A stretch of DNA of 35,289 nt, from the IMG/VR virus record IMGVR_UViG_3300027976_000109, positions 1 through 35,289 of that record, one strand, 5' to 3'. This document shows, piece by piece, positions 8,733 through 17,477 of the stretch (the stretch's first letter is position 1; each line of letters opens with the position of its first letter). Under the pieces are notes generated by a model, which was not told where the DNA came from, searched no databases, and saw only the letters and a list, made by a program, of their open reading frames with translations. The translations under genes and the position numbers were made by a program. This DNA is from a virus.

Positions 8733-9794
8733 TTAAAAAAAGTCTACTGCTAAATCAGAATCTAAATCAGAATCACTTAAATCAAAATCAGTATTGTTTG
8801 TTAATGTTTGTGGCATACTTAAATCAGCATCTTTAGCATCTACTGTATTACCATAATATAATTCTTCATTAAATAATTCTTCATTAAATAATTCTATATC
8901 TTCAATTGTAGGTGTTAAAGAAAGTGTTTCATTTTTAGGAATTGTAGGTTCTAATACTGTAGGGTCATTTGTAAGTTCAGCAATTTGATTTACTTGATTT
9001 TCAGGTTGACCATAATTACTTAAAAGTTTATCTACTATAATAACTTCTGGTTCTAAAGGTACAATTTCAACTTCTATTTTAGTAAAATTAGCAATAATAG
9101 TTATAAAATAGTGTAATAATCTTTGATCTTCCATCCATGTTTTAGGATGAGAATTTTGTAAAGCTACTGTAATATAATTATAAAAAGTCCATAAAGTATC
9201 AGGATTAGGAAAAATAGGATTAGCTGTTGTCATTAATCTTTTTACTAAACTAGCTTGATCTATACTAAGAATATCATATTCAGCAAATAATACTCCTAAT
9301 AATTGAGATTGTTTTCTTAAATTTATATTAATACCTTCCATTGATGCTTTATCAGAACACAATTGATTATAGTAAGAATAAGCATTATCAATATAATTAT
9401 TAATAATATTACTACTTTCTATATCTGCTTTTCCAGTATGTTTTCTAATCCAAGTATTTATATCACCTAATATCATAGAAGCTCCTGTATTATTAATACA
9501 AGCTCCTACTACACATTTAAATTTTACTTGTTTATTATAACTGTTAGTCCATGCAAGCATCATAGATAATTCAGGATCTGTATTAAAATGTAATTTATAA
9601 ATTCCTTGTGCAATTTGTCCATCTGAAGTTGCTCTATATTCTTCTGACATTATTATAAATCCTTTTTCAGTAAGAGCTTTACGACAATGTTCTATTACAA
9701 ATTCATGTGAAATAACAGTGTAACTAGGTTTATGCTCTGGAAGACTTACATTTATTAAGTCTGCTTTAGTAATTAATTTTATTTTTTTAGGCAT
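8733..9794 (-). CDS. DUF932-like phage protein
   Basis: I take the ATG at 9794 (353 aa); a TTG six bases upstream would add two residues. The start overlaps the stop of the DNA polymerase gene by 8 nt, so the pair is translationally coupled. Residues about 80-130 (AWTNSYNK...FKCVVGACINNTGASMILGD...WIRKHTG) and about 200-235 (TLWTFYNYITVALQNSHPKTWMEDQ) resemble the DUF932-like proteins common in phages and plasmids, whose biochemistry is unsettled. The C-terminal 100 residues are acidic and low-complexity, with an LFNEE repeat and a DLSDSDLDSDL tail, possibly a protein-interaction tail. Coupling to the polymerase suggests a replication-linked role, which is inference. Confidence 0.55.
   Translation of the reverse strand: MPKKIKLITKADLINVSLPEHKPSYTVISHEFVIEHCRKALTEKGFIIMSEEYRATSDGQIAQGIYKLHFNTDPELSMMLAWTNSYNKQVKFKCVVGACINNTGASMILGDINTWIRKHTGKADIESSNIINNYIDNAYSYYNQLCSDKASMEGININLRKQSQLLGVLFAEYDILSIDQASLVKRLMTTANPIFPNPDTLWTFYNYITVALQNSHPKTWMEDQRLLHYFITIIANFTKIEVEIVPLEPEVIIVDKLLSNYGQPENQVNQIAELTNDPTVLEPTIPKNETLSLTPTIEDIELFNEELFNEELYYGNTVDAKDADLSMPQTLTNNTDFDLSDSDLDSDLAVDFF
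8861..8895. repeat. 15-bp tandem repeat inside the DUF932-like gene
   Basis: Two and a third copies of a 15-bp unit, in frame, encoding repeated LFNEE in the acidic tail. It could vary in copy number by slippage. Confidence 0.7.
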
Positions 9795-11736
9795 TATCAA
9801 ATAATTTAAATTGATTAATAATTGGTTCTATGTTTTGTATTTCTTGTTTTATTTTTTTTAAATAAAAATCATAATTAATATTATATTCAGAAAATTCTTT
9901 TTCTTTATGGTTAATATATACAGTTTGCATCCATCTACTAGCCTCTACTTGAATAGTTTTTTTAGTAGATTTATTCACTTTTATTATTTTACTTCCTGAA
10001 TTAGAAATAAAATATCTAATAGTGTTTTGTAATTTGTTTATTTTATATTCATTTTTGACTACAAAATGTTCTTCAAAAGCCCAATCACCTTTAATTTTTA
10101 CACCACCACAATAATCAAATATATTTTGATTTTCTTTTAAAAAAGTTTCAGGATCAATATCATTTACAAAATAATTAAAAATAGCTTTTGGTATAATTAA
10201 AAAACTTTTATTTTTATGTAAATGAGTGTATTTATGATTTGCAAGATCTTCCCATTCAAATCTACCTTTACATTTATAATTACCATCTGTATAAATACTT
10301 ATGTAATTATTAATATCCCAAACATACATTGCTTTATAATCAGCAAATTCTAAAGTTAACTTTGTTATTTTTTCCCAATTTTTACAAATTGATTCATAAA
10401 TATTTACATATTTTTTTGAAAAATATAGAGTAGCACCATCTGTATTTGTTTGTAGTAATTTAGCTTCTGGTATATTTATTAATAAATCTTCTACTAACAT
10501 TGTAATAAGAAGTTGACCATTAATAGTTGTTTCCATAGCATAACTACTATCAAAAAGCCAAGAATATTCACTATTACTATTACCAAATGCCGCATTGCTG
10601 GCTTCCTTAAACCCTTCTATAATAGCCATATCTTTATCAGCTTTAGGTTTAACTTTTTCTGCCAATCTTACGTCTACAAGATCATTTTTATATACTTTAA
10701 AAAATTCTTTTCCTAAATGTTCTGGATACATTTCATTTACACAAGCAATACTAGGGTATAGAGAGGCAACATCTAGGTCTTTAATAATAAATTCATCATC
10801 TGCTTTATATACTCCACTTTTAATACATTGATGAATACCTCCTGAACCATAATAAAAAGTAAACCCTTTAAATTGTGCTGTATATTCAAAATCATTTTTA
10901 GTATTATAAATTATTTTTGTTTTGAGCATTTCAAAAAAACTGATAAAAGGAGCAGATTGAAATTTAAAGTATGGAAATAATATTTTACCAATGTCTATAC
11001 TATCTCTATAAGTTCTATATTTTTTTACTTCAAAAGGATTTTTACCTGTGGCATCACAATATAATTTTAAAAGTAATTCACTACCTAGTTTAGTATTAGA
11101 ATAATTGTAACAATTCAAACCATATTTATTCTTAATAGTAGTTCTTACATTAAGCAATGGTTTTGATAAATGTAATATTTTTTTAGTAGATTTAACATCA
11201 TTGATACAGTAATCAATTATCATAGGTATTTGATCAGATGTAACGCATTCTGTATGAGAAATAGGCATGTCTTGAATGGTTGGGTAATCCATACTAAATT
11301 GAATCCATTTAAGAGAACTTTTCTTAGCTTGATTATCCCAATGATTAATTTTAAAAACATCAATTTGTTGAATGCTTAATTTCCATTCTGGAAAATCAGA
11401 ATATTCATTATTTCTAGATTTTTCAATTGTATCTTGTGCTTTACCATAAATCCATTTTGCAACATCTTGTCCTTTCATTAAAGATAAATAATTTGCATTT
11501 TTAAGAATATGTTCTGTAATTTGACTATCAAAAGATATTCCATTATAACTTACATGCCATTCATCAAATGCAATATTTACTTTTAAAAAAGTTAAAAATT
11601 CTTGTAAATCATTTTTACTTTCATGTATTACAAAGGTTCTTGTTTTTTCAGAATTAACAGCTTCAAAGACACCTATAAAACAGTTAGATAAAGTTTCAAA
11701 ATCCATAACCCAGTGGGTTCTTATATGATTTTCCAT
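9787..11736 (-). CDS. Family B DNA polymerase with 3'-5' exonuclease domain
   Basis: A compact 649-aa replicative polymerase. Exonuclease motifs: Exo I D12-F-E14, Exo II with N65 and D70 (SYNGISFD), Exo III Y176...D180 (YCIND). A GSGG linker motif lies near residues 297-300. Polymerase motif A is D322-VASLYPS, motif B is K377xxxN381xxxG385 (KEASNAAFG), motif C is N431-T-D433-G434. Motif C therefore has Asn where most family members have the first Asp; NTDG variants are common among small phage PolBs and the essential second Asp is kept. Only about 45 residues separate motifs A and B, so the fingers are very short. The ATG at 11736 lies 21 nt past a terminator-like hairpin. It presumably copies the phage genome with the primase, helicase and SSB genes upstream. 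Confidence 0.93.
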   Translation of the reverse strand: MENHIRTHWVMDFETLSNCFIGVFEAVNSEKTRTFVIHESKNDLQEFLTFLKVNIAFDEWHVSYNGISFDSQITEHILKNANYLSLMKGQDVAKWIYGKAQDTIEKSRNNEYSDFPEWKLSIQQIDVFKINHWDNQAKKSSLKWIQFSMDYPTIQDMPISHTECVTSDQIPMIIDYCINDVKSTKKILHLSKPLLNVRTTIKNKYGLNCYNYSNTKLGSELLLKLYCDATGKNPFEVKKYRTYRDSIDIGKILFPYFKFQSAPFISFFEMLKTKIIYNTKNDFEYTAQFKGFTFYYGSGGIHQCIKSGVYKADDEFIIKDLDVASLYPSIACVNEMYPEHLGKEFFKVYKNDLVDVRLAEKVKPKADKDMAIIEGFKEASNAAFGNSNSEYSWLFDSSYAMETTINGQLLITMLVEDLLINIPEAKLLQTNTDGATLYFSKKYVNIYESICKNWEKITKLTLEFADYKAMYVWDINNYISIYTDGNYKCKGRFEWEDLANHKYTHLHKNKSFLIIPKAIFNYFVNDIDPETFLKENQNIFDYCGGVKIKGDWAFEEHFVVKNEYKINKLQNTIRYFISNSGSKIIKVNKSTKKTIQVEASRWMQTVYINHKEKEFSEYNINYDFYLKKIKQEIQNIEPIINQFKLFDNA

Positions 11737-11757
11737 AATTTATTTTTATTAACAAAA

Positions 11758-11784
11758 AAAAGAGTGCTTATTAAACACTCTTTT
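11758..11784 (-). terminator. Terminator-like hairpin upstream of the DNA polymerase gene
   Basis: A 9-bp perfect stem (AAAAGAGTG with CACTCTTTT), 9-nt loop, then a run of eight U on the minus strand. It lies 25 nt past the stop of the 11810 gene and 21 nt before the polymerase ATG, leaving almost no room for a promoter in between. Confidence 0.75.
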
Positions 11785-11809
11785 ACAATTAAAATTAAAA
11801 TTATATCTT

Positions 11810-12157
11810 TTATTTATCCATAAAAGTTTTATAATCAAATTTTAAAAAATTAGCTGCAAATAAACCAAGTAAACTTTCAATAGCAGTATTATCTTCAATA
11901 TAAAATTCTTGAAATACTTCTGTTTTATGTCTATCTTGTTTCATACCTTTTGTTCCAGTAATTGCTATACCATATTCATCTAATTTAGGCAACATGTGAA
12001 GTGTTGTTTTTTTAATAGTTGATATAATTACTAATACTTTAGTAGTAGGATCAAAAATACATTCTACATAAGGACAATGTTCCGTAATAGGAATCATTCT
12101 AAAAGTTTGTTGTTCATTCCAGGTAGCCTGAACTAACATCATTGATTTTTCATTCAT
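11810..12157 (-). CDS. Conserved unknown protein, 115 aa
   Basis: ATG at 12157, overlapping the upstream gene's end by 8 nt. The protein is beta-rich at its N-terminus (TWNEQQTFRMIPITEHCPYVECIFD, here split around the CPYVE turn) with a C-terminal helix. It has the look of a conserved Bacteroidota-phage family, but I know no function. It closes the block that carries the MoxR ATPase and the VWA/metallopeptidase protein, and coupling suggests common expression with them. Confidence 0.6.
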   Translation of the reverse strand: MNEKSMMLVQATWNEQQTFRMIPITEHCPYVECIFDPTTKVLVIISTIKKTTLHMLPKLDEYGIAITGTKGMKQDRHKTEVFQEFYIEDNTAIESLLGLFAANFLKFDYKTFMDK

Positions 12158-12737
12158 AATTTGGTTTTAAATCACAAAGATAATCCACTTGTTTTAAAGT
12201 AGGTCTTTTAATTAATAAAATTTCTTTATTTAAATCTGGTATAGTACATAATTCACCTACTTCTTCAAGTAATTCTGGATTTACTCCTAAAAGTTTAGCA
12301 TAATTACCGTAGTAAACTTCAGGATATAAGTAACTTGAAATATATATTTTATTAGCCATGTTGTTTTTAAAATAACTTAATATTTTTTGTTTTAAAACAG
12401 GGTTTATTTTACTATATTTTCCAGTAACAATATAATTCCAATCTTTACTTAAATCAGAAAAGTCAAATACATATACACTTGTAGTACTATCTATTTTATG
12501 GTAATCATATAATCTGTTATGTTTTAATAATATATTTTTTTCAAAATTTATATATGTTGTCATATTAGGAGTATGGTAAACACATATTAATTTTAGGTCT
12601 TCATTACTATACACATTATCCCAAGAGAAATAAGTTTCTAATGGTTTAAAAGTGCATTCTGAATGAATATTTAAAAGAGGGTATAAAAATATCTTAGATT
12701 TTTGAAAATATTTTTTATAAAGAGAATTTATTATCAT
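12150..12737 (-). CDS. Conserved unknown protein, 195 aa
   Basis: ATG at 12737, 1 nt past the upstream stop. Mixed alpha/beta, rich in Tyr and Lys. The C-terminal part (YLYPEVYYGNYAKLLGVNPELLEEVGELCTIPDL, here only cited as a region at about residues 135-170) is the most structured and reads like a helical domain. No catalytic motif seen. It lies between two other unknowns downstream of the MoxR/VWA pair, making it a candidate partner of that module. Confidence 0.6.
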   Translation of the reverse strand: MIINSLYKKYFQKSKIFLYPLLNIHSECTFKPLETYFSWDNVYSNEDLKLICVYHTPNMTTYINFEKNILLKHNRLYDYHKIDSTTSVYVFDFSDLSKDWNYIVTGKYSKINPVLKQKILSYFKNNMANKIYISSYLYPEVYYGNYAKLLGVNPELLEEVGELCTIPDLNKEILLIKRPTLKQVDYLCDLKPNYE

Positions 12738-12738
12738 T

Positions 12739-13764
12739 TTAAAATGTATAAGTATAATTAGTACCTAAATCTGTTAATAGATCTTCATTAAGAGTGATTG
12801 TTTTTACTATAAAAGTATTCGTTGCAATTGAATTTGTAATTTCATGTTTTATATGAGGTATTATAATATCTAAATTGGTAGTATTAAATTGATTTTTTAA
12901 TTTTAGTAAAAAAATTAAAAAGTCTTTATCTAAATTTATTTTATGATTTAACCCCATGCAATATAAAAAATATGCAAAATCAACATTTTTAAGATTATCA
13001 CTATAATAAATAGCATCTCTATTAAGATGTAGTAATAATAGTAAATAAGCATAACTAGCTGAATAATTACAATTAGTCATTACAGACATTGCCAATGATA
13101 AATCTTGTTTACTATTAAACATCAGAGTTAGCTGATCATAACTTTCTTTATTAATTATTATACTATCAGTAGTTGTTAAATATTCAGATAAATCAGATTC
13201 ATCATATATAGGCTTATCTATAATAAAATCTAATAATTCTTCACAATCACTGTGAGGAGAACAAAAATTAATACTGTCATAATCAACATTTAACTTTCTA
13301 TTTAGCATATCCATTAAATAATAATCTATAAACAAAGCTTCTTCTTTATAATCATTTAAAAATGTTGATATTCTTATACTATCAGGGTGACTTTTAAATA
13401 TATCTAGAGTAATAAATTTTTTAAAAATTTCAGTATTAACTTGATAATATTTATAATTATGCACTATTGAGTTTAGACTAAGATTATTACAAATTATAAT
13501 ATTAGATTCTTTAAACTTTTTTGTAACATTAATATTTTCATTAGTACAAATATTTTTAAGTTTATTTCTAGGAATAATAACTTTTGGTAATAAATATAAA
13601 ATGTCTGTTTTTGAAGGTTTATAAACAGTAGAAATTTTAAAAATTTTTTGAAAGTCTTTTTCATACCATCCTGTTAAAAATGATGCATTAAAAATAACAT
13701 CTTTATGTAACTTTATATAAGTATTACGTAAATTACTGCTAATATATAAAATTGTAGTTTTCAT
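12739..13764 (-). CDS. Unknown protein, 341 aa, next to MoxR ATPase
   Basis: ATG at 13764, 14 nt past the ATPase stop. A Lys/Asn/Tyr-rich, mainly helical protein with a Leu-rich stretch near residues 240-250 (YAYLLLLLHL) too polar around it to be a clear membrane helix. No family recognised. Its place directly after the AAA+ gene in a tight operon makes it a plausible substrate, adaptor or effector of the MoxR-VWA machine; this is inference from context alone. Confidence 0.6.
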   Translation of the reverse strand: MKTTILYISSNLRNTYIKLHKDVIFNASFLTGWYEKDFQKIFKISTVYKPSKTDILYLLPKVIIPRNKLKNICTNENINVTKKFKESNIIICNNLSLNSIVHNYKYYQVNTEIFKKFITLDIFKSHPDSIRISTFLNDYKEEALFIDYYLMDMLNRKLNVDYDSINFCSPHSDCEELLDFIIDKPIYDESDLSEYLTTTDSIIINKESYDQLTLMFNSKQDLSLAMSVMTNCNYSASYAYLLLLLHLNRDAIYYSDNLKNVDFAYFLYCMGLNHKINLDKDFLIFLLKLKNQFNTTNLDIIIPHIKHEITNSIATNTFIVKTITLNEDLLTDLGTNYTYTF

Positions 13765-13778
13765 ATTTTATATTTAAA

Positions 13779-14966
13779 TTATTGAACTGATATTTTTAAA
13801 ACTTCTGTATTTGACATTAATTTTGAAAATTTAGCTTTATTTTTATTAACAAGTTCTCTTATAATGTAGTATTTTAAATCATTAGTAAAAAGATTAGGGT
13901 TACTGATTAAAACAATAATTCTTTTAATCATATCTTCAGAAACTACATTAGTAGCAGCAAATAAAACACAATAATTAATAAGTCTTGTTACTATAACACT
14001 TGCTATATCAACTCTATAATCTTTTTCAACACCTATTAAAGAAGTTAAAATGTTTACTACTTGAGATTCTTCTTTTTCAAAAATAGCTCTTGGAGAAATG
14101 ATTTTATCTAATTTATTATTAATAAACATTGTAATCATAGATGTAAATTCAATACCTACAGAGCCTTCTCCTATCATTTGAATTAATGGTAATTTTTCAT
14201 TAAAATTAGAAATAGAACTAATAGAATCAAAGAATTTAGTAATAATCCTGGGATTAACTGTTTTAGTTACTAATTCAGGGTTCATTATTAAAAAATTAAT
14301 TAACCTATTATCCATACCTGTTTTCTCAGCCCATTTAGACCATACATTAACATCAAATTTAAAATTTACAGAAATGTATCTAGTTTGTTGAGCTAAATCT
14401 TGACTATTAACCATGTAATTTCCATCATCAGGGTTTTGAGAAAGAATTATTGTCCAATTTTTAGGTAATTTCCAAGAAATATATTCTTGTCTATCTATAA
14501 TTTCCATAGCAGCTGTAATAAATCTTGAATCTGCTCTATTAAAATCATCAAAAAAGAGAATCCCATTCTCTGATTTACCTTGTATCCATTCTGGAACTGC
14601 ATAAGACATTCTTTTCCCTATAATTTTATATCCTTTTTTAATAGCAGTTTCAATTTGTTGTTCAATAATCCAAGTAGTTTTACCTTCTGAATTTTCAATT
14701 TGAAATTCTTTTATATTAAAACCTACTAAATCACCTATTTCTTCTAATTGACTAAGGTTAATTTTAACTAATTGTAAATCAAGTTCTTTAGCAAGTTCTA
14801 TAATACTTGATGTTTTACCTATTCCTGCTTCTCCCATTACATTAATACTAACAGGAATTTTACCTTGTTTTTGTATAAAATTATTATTGCTAATCATGTG
14901 TTTTAAAAACACTTTAAGTTCTTCTGAATTTAATTCAACTTGATTACTTGCTTTTTTTTGACTCAT
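13779..14966 (-). CDS. MoxR-type AAA+ ATPase (copy 1)
   Basis: A 395-aa AAA+ protein. Walker A is G45-EAGIGK-T52, Walker B with the MoxR-type tail is ILFFDDFNRAD (residues 136-146), and sensor 1 is N178 in SQNPD. Ordering and spacing match the MoxR/RavA/CobS class, which are hexameric unfoldases or activators that work with VWA-domain partners to remodel proteins or insert metals. The partner gene (VWA plus HExxH) lies immediately upstream. The ATG at 14966 follows an A-rich leader. The second Walker B acidic residue is Asp (FFDD) rather than the usual Glu (DE), a conservative change that may slow hydrolysis. Class assignment is firm, the target unknown. Confidence 0.88.
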   Translation of the reverse strand: MSQKKASNQVELNSEELKVFLKHMISNNNFIQKQGKIPVSINVMGEAGIGKTSSIIELAKELDLQLVKINLSQLEEIGDLVGFNIKEFQIENSEGKTTWIIEQQIETAIKKGYKIIGKRMSYAVPEWIQGKSENGILFFDDFNRADSRFITAAMEIIDRQEYISWKLPKNWTIILSQNPDDGNYMVNSQDLAQQTRYISVNFKFDVNVWSKWAEKTGMDNRLINFLIMNPELVTKTVNPRIITKFFDSISSISNFNEKLPLIQMIGEGSVGIEFTSMITMFINNKLDKIISPRAIFEKEESQVVNILTSLIGVEKDYRVDIASVIVTRLINYCVLFAATNVVSEDMIKRIIVLISNPNLFTNDLKYYIIRELVNKNKAKFSKLMSNTEVLKISVQ

Positions 14967-14998
14967 TGTTTTTAAAATTTAAATTTTTAAGTAAATGT

Positions 14999-16294
14999 TT
15001 ACATTTCAAGTTTAATTACAAATCCCGGAAGATTTTTATTCATACTTGATCTTTCAGATAATACCCATAATATTTTACCTTTAGGTTTTATAGGAGGATT
15101 ACATTCTCCATCAGTAAAATATATCAAACTTGTATATTTGTTATAATTATCATTATAATATTCTATAACAGGATTAAATTTTGTTCCTCCTCTACCATAA
15201 ACAGTAAGTTCAAAATCTCCTTTATAAGGTTTAATAGATTGTATTATAGAATCACATTGTATTATGGTAATTTCAACACCTAATTTATAAATATGATGTA
15301 TTTCATTCATAAATTCTGTTAATTCAGAAGTTGTTACAGAACCACTTGTATCAATTGCTAATAATAAATGTGATTTCTTTTTAATTTTAAGACCTAAATT
15401 ATCTGGAAATTTTGTATTTTCTTTTCTTCTACTTTGTTTAGTATAGACTTTTGTATTAACACCTGTAAATTTTCTAATATATCCTTTCCAATCAAATTTA
15501 GGAGGAGTAATTTCAGCAATTACTATTAAACCTTCTATTTCATTAGGAACAATCCCTTTAGATTTAAGAGTTTGTTCCTTAGCATCAGTTAATAATTTTT
15601 GGGTTTGTGCAATAATTAATTTTGTTTCAGCTTCTGTTAAGTTTTCAAATTCTTTCCAAGTACCATGTTGAGGAATATTATTATTAGCAATATCTTCTAA
15701 AAGATTATCTAAAGCTTCATTATTAGTTGTACCATTAAGACTTTTTTCTTTTTCAGCTTCTATAAGTTTATTATAGTAGTATTTAGTACCTGCTTTAGCA
15801 TCCCAACCTCTATCAACATAATCTTCAAACATTATTCCTCTACATGGAATTTTAGATTTTTCTATTAATATTTCTTCATTTGTTAAATTACCTTTCTGTA
15901 TAGCAGTAGTAACTTTATTTACAATATTAATATATTGATCAAAAGATAATTCATCTCCTGGTAGTAAACCTTTGTCAATCAGTTGATTAATCTCCATATC
16001 CATAGCAACATTAGCAATTTTATGATTACTAAATTGAGTATAAGAAGTTAAATGTCCAAAAGCTATATGAAGAACTTCGTGAAGAAGAATACCTATTCTA
16101 TGATTATCAGTAAGACTAAGCCAAAAAGATTCATTAATTTCTAATTGATAATTAATATCTAATTTACTAACTCCTGCTGTATCTAATTCAGTACTCCATT
16201 TTTTATTTAATCCTATTAAAAATATTCCGTAATAACATTTAGTAATAATAAGATTTTTAATTGCTTTGCTTAAATATGTTTCTTTAATATTCAT
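14999..16294 (-). CDS. VWA-domain protein with HExxH metallopeptidase-like domain (DUF2201-like)
   Basis: I choose the ATG at 16294 (431 aa, 4 nt after the upstream stop); the frame extends to 16435 but that extension overlaps the upstream gene by over 130 nt. The N-terminal domain has HEVLHIAFGH at residues 72-81, an HExxHxxxxH zinc site, followed by a helix with MDMEIN, as in the DUF2201/VWA-like metallopeptidase family. A linker leads to a C-terminal VWA domain with a complete MIDAS: D315-TSGS, T371 (GRGGT) and D395 (FTDGE). Such proteins pair with MoxR AAA+ ATPases, and the ATPase is the next gene. It probably binds a client through the metal site while the ATPase drives remodelling. Proteolysis itself is unproven. 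Confidence 0.85.
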   Translation of the reverse strand: MNIKETYLSKAIKNLIITKCYYGIFLIGLNKKWSTELDTAGVSKLDINYQLEINESFWLSLTDNHRIGILLHEVLHIAFGHLTSYTQFSNHKIANVAMDMEINQLIDKGLLPGDELSFDQYINIVNKVTTAIQKGNLTNEEILIEKSKIPCRGIMFEDYVDRGWDAKAGTKYYYNKLIEAEKEKSLNGTTNNEALDNLLEDIANNNIPQHGTWKEFENLTEAETKLIIAQTQKLLTDAKEQTLKSKGIVPNEIEGLIVIAEITPPKFDWKGYIRKFTGVNTKVYTKQSRRKENTKFPDNLGLKIKKKSHLLLAIDTSGSVTTSELTEFMNEIHHIYKLGVEITIIQCDSIIQSIKPYKGDFELTVYGRGGTKFNPVIEYYNDNYNKYTSLIYFTDGECNPPIKPKGKILWVLSERSSMNKNLPGFVIKLEM

Positions 16295-16298
16295 ATAT

Positions 16299-16502
16299 TT
16301 ATAATTCTCTACATGAAATATCCCACCAGTAATCTTTCCCCTGTTCTTTTGGAGTTTCTTCCCAAATAAAAGCAGTTCCAATAAAAGTAGAGAAAGTGGT
16401 TTTTTCCTCCATTCTTTTTTCAAAATAAAGATCATTTTCTTTGAATTGTTTTTGTTCTAACTCACTTAAAGTGTCAAACCACTCTTTGCCTGTCTTTTTC
16501 AT
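16299..16502 (-). CDS. Small unknown protein, 67 aa
   Basis: ATG at 16502 (MKKTGKEWFDTLSELEQKQF), overlapping the upstream gene by 29 nt, with its stop 4 nt before the VWA gene's ATG. Amphipathic N-terminal helix, Trp/Glu-rich C-terminus. No family recognised. Confidence 0.55.
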   Translation of the reverse strand: MKKTGKEWFDTLSELEQKQFKENDLYFEKRMEEKTTFSTFIGTAFIWEETPKEQGKDYWWDISCREL

Positions 16503-16713
16503 CGTTATCTTTTAAATAAGTTTTATATAATGCTATTCCTATTGCCCAATATCCCCAATTTAAGGCTAAACCGTAAACAAATCCTGTATTATCTATTTCC
16601 GTTTTATCTACTGTTGCAAACACTAAACACGGTGTAATTGCAAAATCTAAATCTTTCGGGCTTTCTTTTACTCCATTTATATAAAATGGTGTAAGTTTAT
16701 ATTTTGTTTTCAT
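16474..16713 (-). CDS. Small unknown protein, 79 aa
   Basis: ATG at 16713. The N-terminus reads as strands (KYKLTPFYINGVKE), then an apolar stretch GFVYGLALNWGYWAIGIAL around residues 43-62 that could be a membrane segment or a buried sheet, and a charged tail. No function recognised. Confidence 0.5.
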   Translation of the reverse strand: MKTKYKLTPFYINGVKESPKDLDFAITPCLVFATVDKTEIDNTGFVYGLALNWGYWAIGIALYKTYLKDNDEKDRQRVV

Positions 16714-16722
16714 AATTATAAT

Positions 16723-17040
16723 TTAATTTTTAACAAATACTTTTTGAACTTGATAAGTTCCTGGTATTAATTCTTTAATTCCTTCTTCAGCTTCTGGATA
16801 AGTATTATATTCTTTTTTTAAAAGAGTTAATTTTTCTTCTGCATTAAATATTGTTTTCATGTTATTTGGTTGAACAGAAGGTACAGTTAAGTTGTTAATA
16901 AAAACTTTAATTCCCAATAATGTTTTAGCTCTGGTTTTAGCTACAGTTCTATCTTTTTTTGTAAGAGTGTGCCATTCTGAAAATTCAATTCGTATGTTGT
17001 TTAATTCTTCGTCTAAATAGTTTTCTAATTCTTCTTTCAT
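16723..17040 (-). CDS. Unknown protein, 105 aa
   Basis: ATG at 17040, 2 nt after the upstream stop. Helical and charged from the start (MKEELENYLDEELNNIRIEF), with a second helical region around residues 68-90. No known domain recognised. Probably co-translated with the GIY-YIG gene. Confidence 0.55.
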   Translation of the reverse strand: MKEELENYLDEELNNIRIEFSEWHTLTKKDRTVAKTRAKTLLGIKVFINNLTVPSVQPNNMKTIFNAEEKLTLLKKEYNTYPEAEEGIKELIPGTYQVQKVFVKN

Positions 17041-17042
17041 GT

Positions 17043-17477
17043 TTATATTTTTAAATTGTTTCTAAAAAAACGTCCTAAAATATTAGAATTTAAATATTTA
17101 TCATCTGTAATACAATCATTACAAAATAAAAATTTACATTCCTGATAAGTTAATTCTGATGTTGAATAACAAATCATTAATATTTCTTTTTTAATTATAA
17201 TACCTGACTTATGAGCACTTTTAAGTACTTCATTACTACTGTAGTAATTTATAAAATTAGGTTTTATCACTCTACTATACTTTTTAACTCTTTTATCAGT
17301 ACTTAAAAGCAATTGCTTTTTAGTAAAATGTTTTTTTGTATTAGAATAAAAGTTCTTTTTACCTATATAAGCCACTGATTTACCATCTATAATAGCAGTC
17401 ATTATATATATGAACCCTACACTATTTTCTGGAATACATAATTCAGTAAATTCTTTTCCTTTATAAATCCAACTCAT
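17043..17477 (-). CDS. GIY-YIG endonuclease, SegE-like
   Basis: A 144-aa protein with the GIY-YIG order: GFIY at residues 21-24, AYIGKKNF from residue 36, NYYSSNEVL near 78-85 (the family's 'YYGSS' region), a catalytic-type Glu at 113 (TYQECKFLF) and a conserved Asn in YLNSNI. This matches the phage SegE-like group of free-standing nucleases, often homing endonucleases. The ATG overlaps the primase stop as ATGA, so it is coupled to the primase rather than sitting in a spacer like a recent invader. It could be a domesticated nuclease acting in recombination or host DNA attack; which one is not decidable. Confidence 0.78.
   Translation of the reverse strand: MSWIYKGKEFTELCIPENSVGFIYIMTAIIDGKSVAYIGKKNFYSNTKKHFTKKQLLLSTDKRVKKYSRVIKPNFINYYSSNEVLKSAHKSGIIIKKEILMICYSTSELTYQECKFLFCNDCITDDKYLNSNILGRFFRNNLKI

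Noticed and set aside
10513-10831. Two plus-strand reading frames inside the DNA polymerase gene
   Set aside because: They lie fully antisense to conserved PolB motifs A and B, and their composition looks like complement of coding sequence.
14974-14988. AT palindrome between the VWA and MoxR genes as a terminator
   Set aside because: It is a short A/T palindrome without a GC stem or clear U run; it would not be stable enough.
16295-16435. N-terminal extension of the VWA/HExxH gene to 16435
   Set aside because: It overlaps the 67-aa gene by over 130 nt and its residues look like out-of-frame sequence; the ATG at 16294 lies 4 nt after that gene's stop and gives a normal domain start.
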